A program made the position numbers and the translations under genes. Shown piece by piece: positions 6,598-8,907 of a stretch of 8,907 bases of DNA. The stretch's first letter is position 1; each line of letters begins with the position of its first letter. Under the pieces are notes generated by a model. The model saw only the letters and a list, made by a program, of their open reading frames with translations, had not been told where the DNA came from and made no database searches. The stretch comes from Bacteroidales bacterium Bact_20 (GTDB lineage Bacteria > Bacteroidota > Bacteroidia > Bacteroidales > DTU049): the NCBI GenBank assembly GCA_001603615.1, contig LUZL01000229.1, forward strand, positions 1-8,907. The letters run 5' to 3'.

Positions 6598-7402
6598 TAA
6601 TTTTACTAGTTAATGGATTACGCAAATTTTCATATTCATATAATTCTACTCTCACGTTGCCTAACCTTATTTTAGCAGTAATATAGATAGGTATTTGATT
6701 TAGATCTGTAGAGAAATATGCTTTTATAGGATAAGGATTTTTAAACACATTTCCTACCTGTACCTCTGGCATGATGTAGTAGCAATCAAATGTGCCATTT
6801 TGTATTTTTATTTTTTCTCTACCGCCAAAGATCACATTAGAAGTGTAAATACTATCTTCAAAAACATATCTAACCTTAAAATTATTATTCGGTTTCATAG
6901 TAGAAAAATCTAAATTTCTACCCCAATAAATGACTGAAATCATGTCCTGTATATAAGGATCTACGGTAAATACAGAATTTGTATTTTTTATTTTATCTAT
7001 AAACTGAGCTTGGTTAGTGAATTGATTGATATTTAATTGTTGCTCAGCTCTGTATTTACCTTCTTTTGCACTCCTTAAAAACATCCATGGTACTAATGCT
7101 ATAGTATCTATGTATGTATCAAATCTATCATCTACATATATTGCCCATTCCCATTTTTGAAACGTTTTACCACTTAATATAGCATGGTAGCAAGGTCTAT
7201 TATTAATATATTCTATTTTTGGTGAGATCATTAAAGTAGCATATGCAGCAAATATTTTTCCCGTAATAAATGACTCAAAATACACAACATAGGTGATTTT
7301 TTCACCTTGGGCAAAAGCTTTATTATTAAATTGTTTTAATTCTTGTGAATTTAAATTAAAAACTATTGTTAGAAACAAAATAGACAGAAAAATTTTTTTC
7401 AT
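6593..7402 (-). CDS. DUF3108 domain-containing exported protein
   Basis: Its function is not known. The 269-residue protein begins with a hydrophobic signal peptide (about 1-19, cut near NSQ) and should be exported to the periplasm or outer envelope; no lipobox cysteine or further membrane helix is visible. The body is a beta-rich DUF3108 domain. Typical segments are GEKITYVVYFESFITGKIFA (33-52), YVDDRFDTYIDT near 89-100, the GGREKIKI...GTFDCYYI segment (193-210) and the YFSTDLNQIPIYI strand pair (229-241). The length is normal for the family in Bacteroidota. The gene stands alone on the minus strand between two plus-strand genes, converging with the hydrolase and diverging from the RseC-family gene. 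There is no perfect TAnnTTTG box before it; TAATTTG at 7422-7416 has a one-base shorter spacing. Confidence 0.85.
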   Translation of the reverse strand: MKKIFLSILFLTIVFNLNSQELKQFNNKAFAQGEKITYVVYFESFITGKIFAAYATLMISPKIEYINNRPCYHAILSGKTFQKWEWAIYVDDRFDTYIDTIALVPWMFLRSAKEGKYRAEQQLNINQFTNQAQFIDKIKNTNSVFTVDPYIQDMISVIYWGRNLDFSTMKPNNNFKVRYVFEDSIYTSNVIFGGREKIKIQNGTFDCYYIMPEVQVGNVFKNPYPIKAYFSTDLNQIPIYITAKIRLGNVRVELYEYENLRNPLTSKIK

Positions 7403-7463
7403 AATTTAAAGTTTCAAATTACAAAACAAATTTTATGCCATTAAAAGATTTCAATTTTTTTTG

Positions 7464-7471
7464 TATCTTTG
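7464..7471 (+). promoter_or_regulatory. Candidate -7 promoter box for the RseC-family gene (TATCTTTG)
   Basis: This is a perfect TAnnTTTG match, 21 bp before the ATG at 7493, giving a leader of about 15 nt. It lies in the 90-bp divergent gap shared with the DUF3108 gene. No TTTG is visible at the -33 position. Confidence 0.55.
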
Positions 7472-7492
7472 TACTGTAAAACTTTTTAAGAT

Positions 7493-7918
7493 ATGAAAGA
7501 AGAAATAACTCATGAGGGAGTTATAACAAAAATAGATAAAAATAATATAGAGGTAACTGTGAATGCTAAGGGAGCATGTGGGTCGTGTAGTATGAAAAAT
7601 ACATGTATATCTACTGAGAATACAGATAAAATAATAATTATTCCACGCGATGGATATGAAAATTATAATAGTGGAGACCACGTTATTATTAGTTCTACGA
7701 CTAATCAAGGATATTGGGCAGTAATTTTAGCTTATGTTTTGCCAATAATATTAATAGTAGCTCTTTATTTTATAAGTTTCTCTTATCTTAATAATGAATT
7801 AATATCTGCTGCTATATCAATTGGTGCTTTAGCTATTTATTATATTATAATTTATTTTCTCAATCCATTGTTAAAAAATAAAATATCTTTTAAGATAAAG
7901 CATATAGATACTCATTAA
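7493..7918 (+). CDS. rseC: RseC/MucC-family (SoxR-reducing system) membrane protein
   Basis: RseC-type proteins are small inner-membrane proteins with a cytoplasmic cysteine-rich N-terminus. In E. coli RseC helps the Rsx/Rnf electron-transfer complex keep SoxR reduced. In many Bacteroidota a homologue precedes the rnf operon. The 141-residue product has the expected layout. A small soluble domain starts with THEGVITKID and carries C29-x-x-C32 and C38 (ACGSCSMKNTC). Two membrane helices follow at about 74-98 and 103-126, with a short lysine-rich tail. A fourth cysteine seen in many homologues is not evident. Unlike the common arrangement, no rnfB follows: the next gene is convergent. Its promoter box at 7464-7471 suggests independent expression. 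The family call is firm; a Rnf-related role here is inference. Confidence 0.88.
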   Translation: MKEEITHEGVITKIDKNNIEVTVNAKGACGSCSMKNTCISTENTDKIIIIPRDGYENYNSGDHVIISSTTNQGYWAVILAYVLPIILIVALYFISFSYLNNELISAAISIGALAIYYIIIYFLNPLLKNKISFKIKHIDTH

Positions 7919-7938
7919 CCTTGTAGAATTATAAAAAA

Positions 7939-7963
7939 ATAATATTGCATTAAAAAATATTAT
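7939..7963. terminator. Weak hairpin between convergent genes
   Basis: ATAATATT (7939-7946) pairs with AATATTAT (7956-7963) around a 9-nt loop, in the 53-bp gap between the RseC-family stop and the TPR-like gene stop. All pairs are A-T and there is no clean T tract, so it is at most a weak bidirectional terminator supported by its position. Confidence 0.25.
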
Positions 7964-7971
7964 AAGCGATA

Positions 7972-8493
7972 TTAATTTTGTTGTAGTTTTAAAAGTTCAT
8001 TAATTTTTTCTTGATATAAGTCAATTTTTTCGGGATAACGACACTTTAATTTATCATAAATCTCAATCGCTTTTTCAAACTTTTTTTGTTTGGTGAAAAT
8101 AAAAGCGAAAGTTTCGCTAACGAAATCTTCATCATCTAATTTAATATTTTCTGTTAGGTCGTCAATATCATCAGGCAGTTCATCTATTGATGGTAGATGA
8201 ATTTTAGGTTCTTCTTTAATAAAATTGTCTATAATATCAATATATTTTTGGGATTTTATTGAATGGTTAACAGTATTATTATAATTTTTTAATATATAAT
8301 AAAGAAGACATCTATTAGGTGCTAACAAACATGTTTTAAAAAGTATTTGTTCGTAATTTTCGTCAGTAATTTTAGTGGAAAAAAGATTAAAAAGATTTAC
8401 GAAATAAGAAAAAGAAAAATTATTATTTAAATCGTTATAATAAATATTTTCCTTTAATTCATTAATTTTATTAATAATAGAATTTGTGTCCAT
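7972..8493 (-). CDS. Small TPR-like protein encoded next to lptE
   Basis: I recognise this as the tetratricopeptide-like protein that often sits beside lptE in Bacteroidota; its function is not established. The 173 residues fall into three parts. The N-terminal helical region (about 1-75) carries aromatic-rich YFVNLFNLF and the conserved-looking LAPNRCLLYYIL. An acidic linker (about 95-123) is rich in Asp and Glu. The C-terminal TPR-type helical pair (about 122-171) contains DEDFVSETFAFIFTKQKKF, then EKAIEIYDKLKCRYPEK. There is no signal peptide or membrane segment, so it is probably cytoplasmic. Its ATG lies 3 nt after the lptE stop codon (TAA TAT ATG), so the two are almost certainly co-translated. 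In related genomes secG often comes next; here the following gene is convergent. Confidence 0.75.
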   Translation of the reverse strand: MDTNSIINKINELKENIYYNDLNNNFSFSYFVNLFNLFSTKITDENYEQILFKTCLLAPNRCLLYYILKNYNNTVNHSIKSQKYIDIIDNFIKEEPKIHLPSIDELPDDIDDLTENIKLDDEDFVSETFAFIFTKQKKFEKAIEIYDKLKCRYPEKIDLYQEKINELLKLQQN

Positions 8494-8496
8494 ATA

Positions 8497-8907
8497 TTAC
8501 CAATTTATAAATGCTCTATTGAAAATGTCGTCTACAAGGTCATTTACAATTTGTTCCACTAGAGAATTTTCAACAGATGAAAGAGAAACAGTGGAGCTGA
8601 ATTGTTGATAACGAGAAAATTGTTGTGAAAAATTTTGTTTTTCATCAATTTTATTTGTAAATTTTACATTAATTGTTACTGTTAATTGATTAAGAGAAGC
8701 CACATCATTAGCTTGCAAAGCCGCTGGTTGCACAACATAATTTATGATTTCACCTTCAAAAGATAGATCTGCATTATCATTTACCATAATTAAACTAGTT
8801 TGAGATTGTATCCTATCTCTCAATTTATCAGTTATTAGCTGGCTGAGATTAGGATTTACTAAAGATGCATTATTTACAAAATAATTTACACTAAAAGTTC
8901 TAGCTCC
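8497..8907 (-). CDS. lptE: LptE-family LPS-assembly lipoprotein (5' end cut by window edge)
   Basis: LptE is the outer-membrane lipoprotein that plugs and supports the LptD barrel, which inserts lipopolysaccharide into the outer leaflet. The reading frame stays open to the right edge, giving 136 residues. The visible part starts GARTFSVNYFVNNASLVNP, the first strand of the mature Bacteroidota LptE fold. It continues with LSQLITDKLRDRIQSQTSL, a LSFEGEIINYVVQP segment, LNQLTVTINVKFTN and the family's ending DDIFNRAFINW. The missing N-terminus should hold the lipoprotein signal and lipobox, perhaps 20-35 residues. A TTG at 8823 could be taken as a start but falls in the middle of the conserved first helix and is not one. 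The stop lies 3 nt before the TPR-like gene. LptD is not in the window. Confidence 0.88.
   Translation of the reverse strand, partial: GARTFSVNYFVNNASLVNPNLSQLITDKLRDRIQSQTSLIMVNDNADLSFEGEIINYVVQPAALQANDVASLNQLTVTINVKFTNKIDEKQNFSQQFSRYQQFSSTVSLSSVENSLVEQIVNDLVDDIFNRAFINW

Noticed and set aside
7451..7708. Minus-strand open frame of 85 codons opposite the RseC-family gene
   Set aside because: It overlaps the conserved cysteine-rich domain of the RseC-family protein on the other strand and covers its promoter; low-complexity composition fits a shadow frame.
8497..8823. LptE starting at TTG 8823 as a short 108-residue protein
   Set aside because: The frame continues upstream to the window edge with typical LptE sequence, so this is an internal codon of a gene cut by the edge.

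Overview
The window looks like chromosomal DNA from a low-GC (about 30 % by eye) member of the Bacteroidota, probably an anaerobic or microaerophilic Bacteroidales-like lineage. Four things support this. The secreted hydrolase ends in a type IX secretion (T9SS) sorting domain. LptE and its small TPR-like neighbour are of the Bacteroidota type. Several gene starts carry the Bacteroidota -7 promoter box TAnnTTTG. Gene starts lack Shine-Dalgarno sequences and have A/T-rich leaders instead. A rubrerythrin fits a life with little oxygen. No transposase, integrase, phage gene, tRNA, rRNA or CRISPR array is visible.

Left part (1-4445, all minus strand). Read in the direction of transcription, a polyprenol-phosphate mannose synthase-like glycosyltransferase is joined to dihydroorotase (pyrC) by a TAATG overlap. 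Then come ruvC (Holliday-junction resolvase) and rubrerythrin, closed by a strong GC-rich terminator palindrome at 1056-1083. The next unit has its own -7 box: rpsO (ribosomal protein S15) followed by pnp (polynucleotide phosphorylase), which runs off the left edge. A 17-bp hairpin stands between rpsO and pnp, where other bacteria place processing or attenuation structures.

Middle (4446-7402). A 242-bp divergent intergenic region holds a two-element promoter for the glycosyltransferase and little else that is convincing. It separates the glycosyltransferase from a plus-strand secreted CocE/NonD-type serine hydrolase with a T9SS C-terminal domain. A convergent DUF3108 exported protein follows.

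Right part (7403-8907). An RseC/MucC-family redox membrane protein lies on the plus strand with a clear -7 box, but without the Rnf genes that often follow it. It converges on a minus-strand pair, lptE (cut by the right edge) and a TPR-like protein. The secG gene that often follows that pair in Bacteroidota is absent.

Most of the window is housekeeping: RNA turnover, translation, DNA repair, pyrimidine synthesis, lipid-linked mannose, peroxide defence and LPS export. I see no undescribed multi-gene system. The points worth checking are regulatory structures, start-codon choices and departures from expected gene order.
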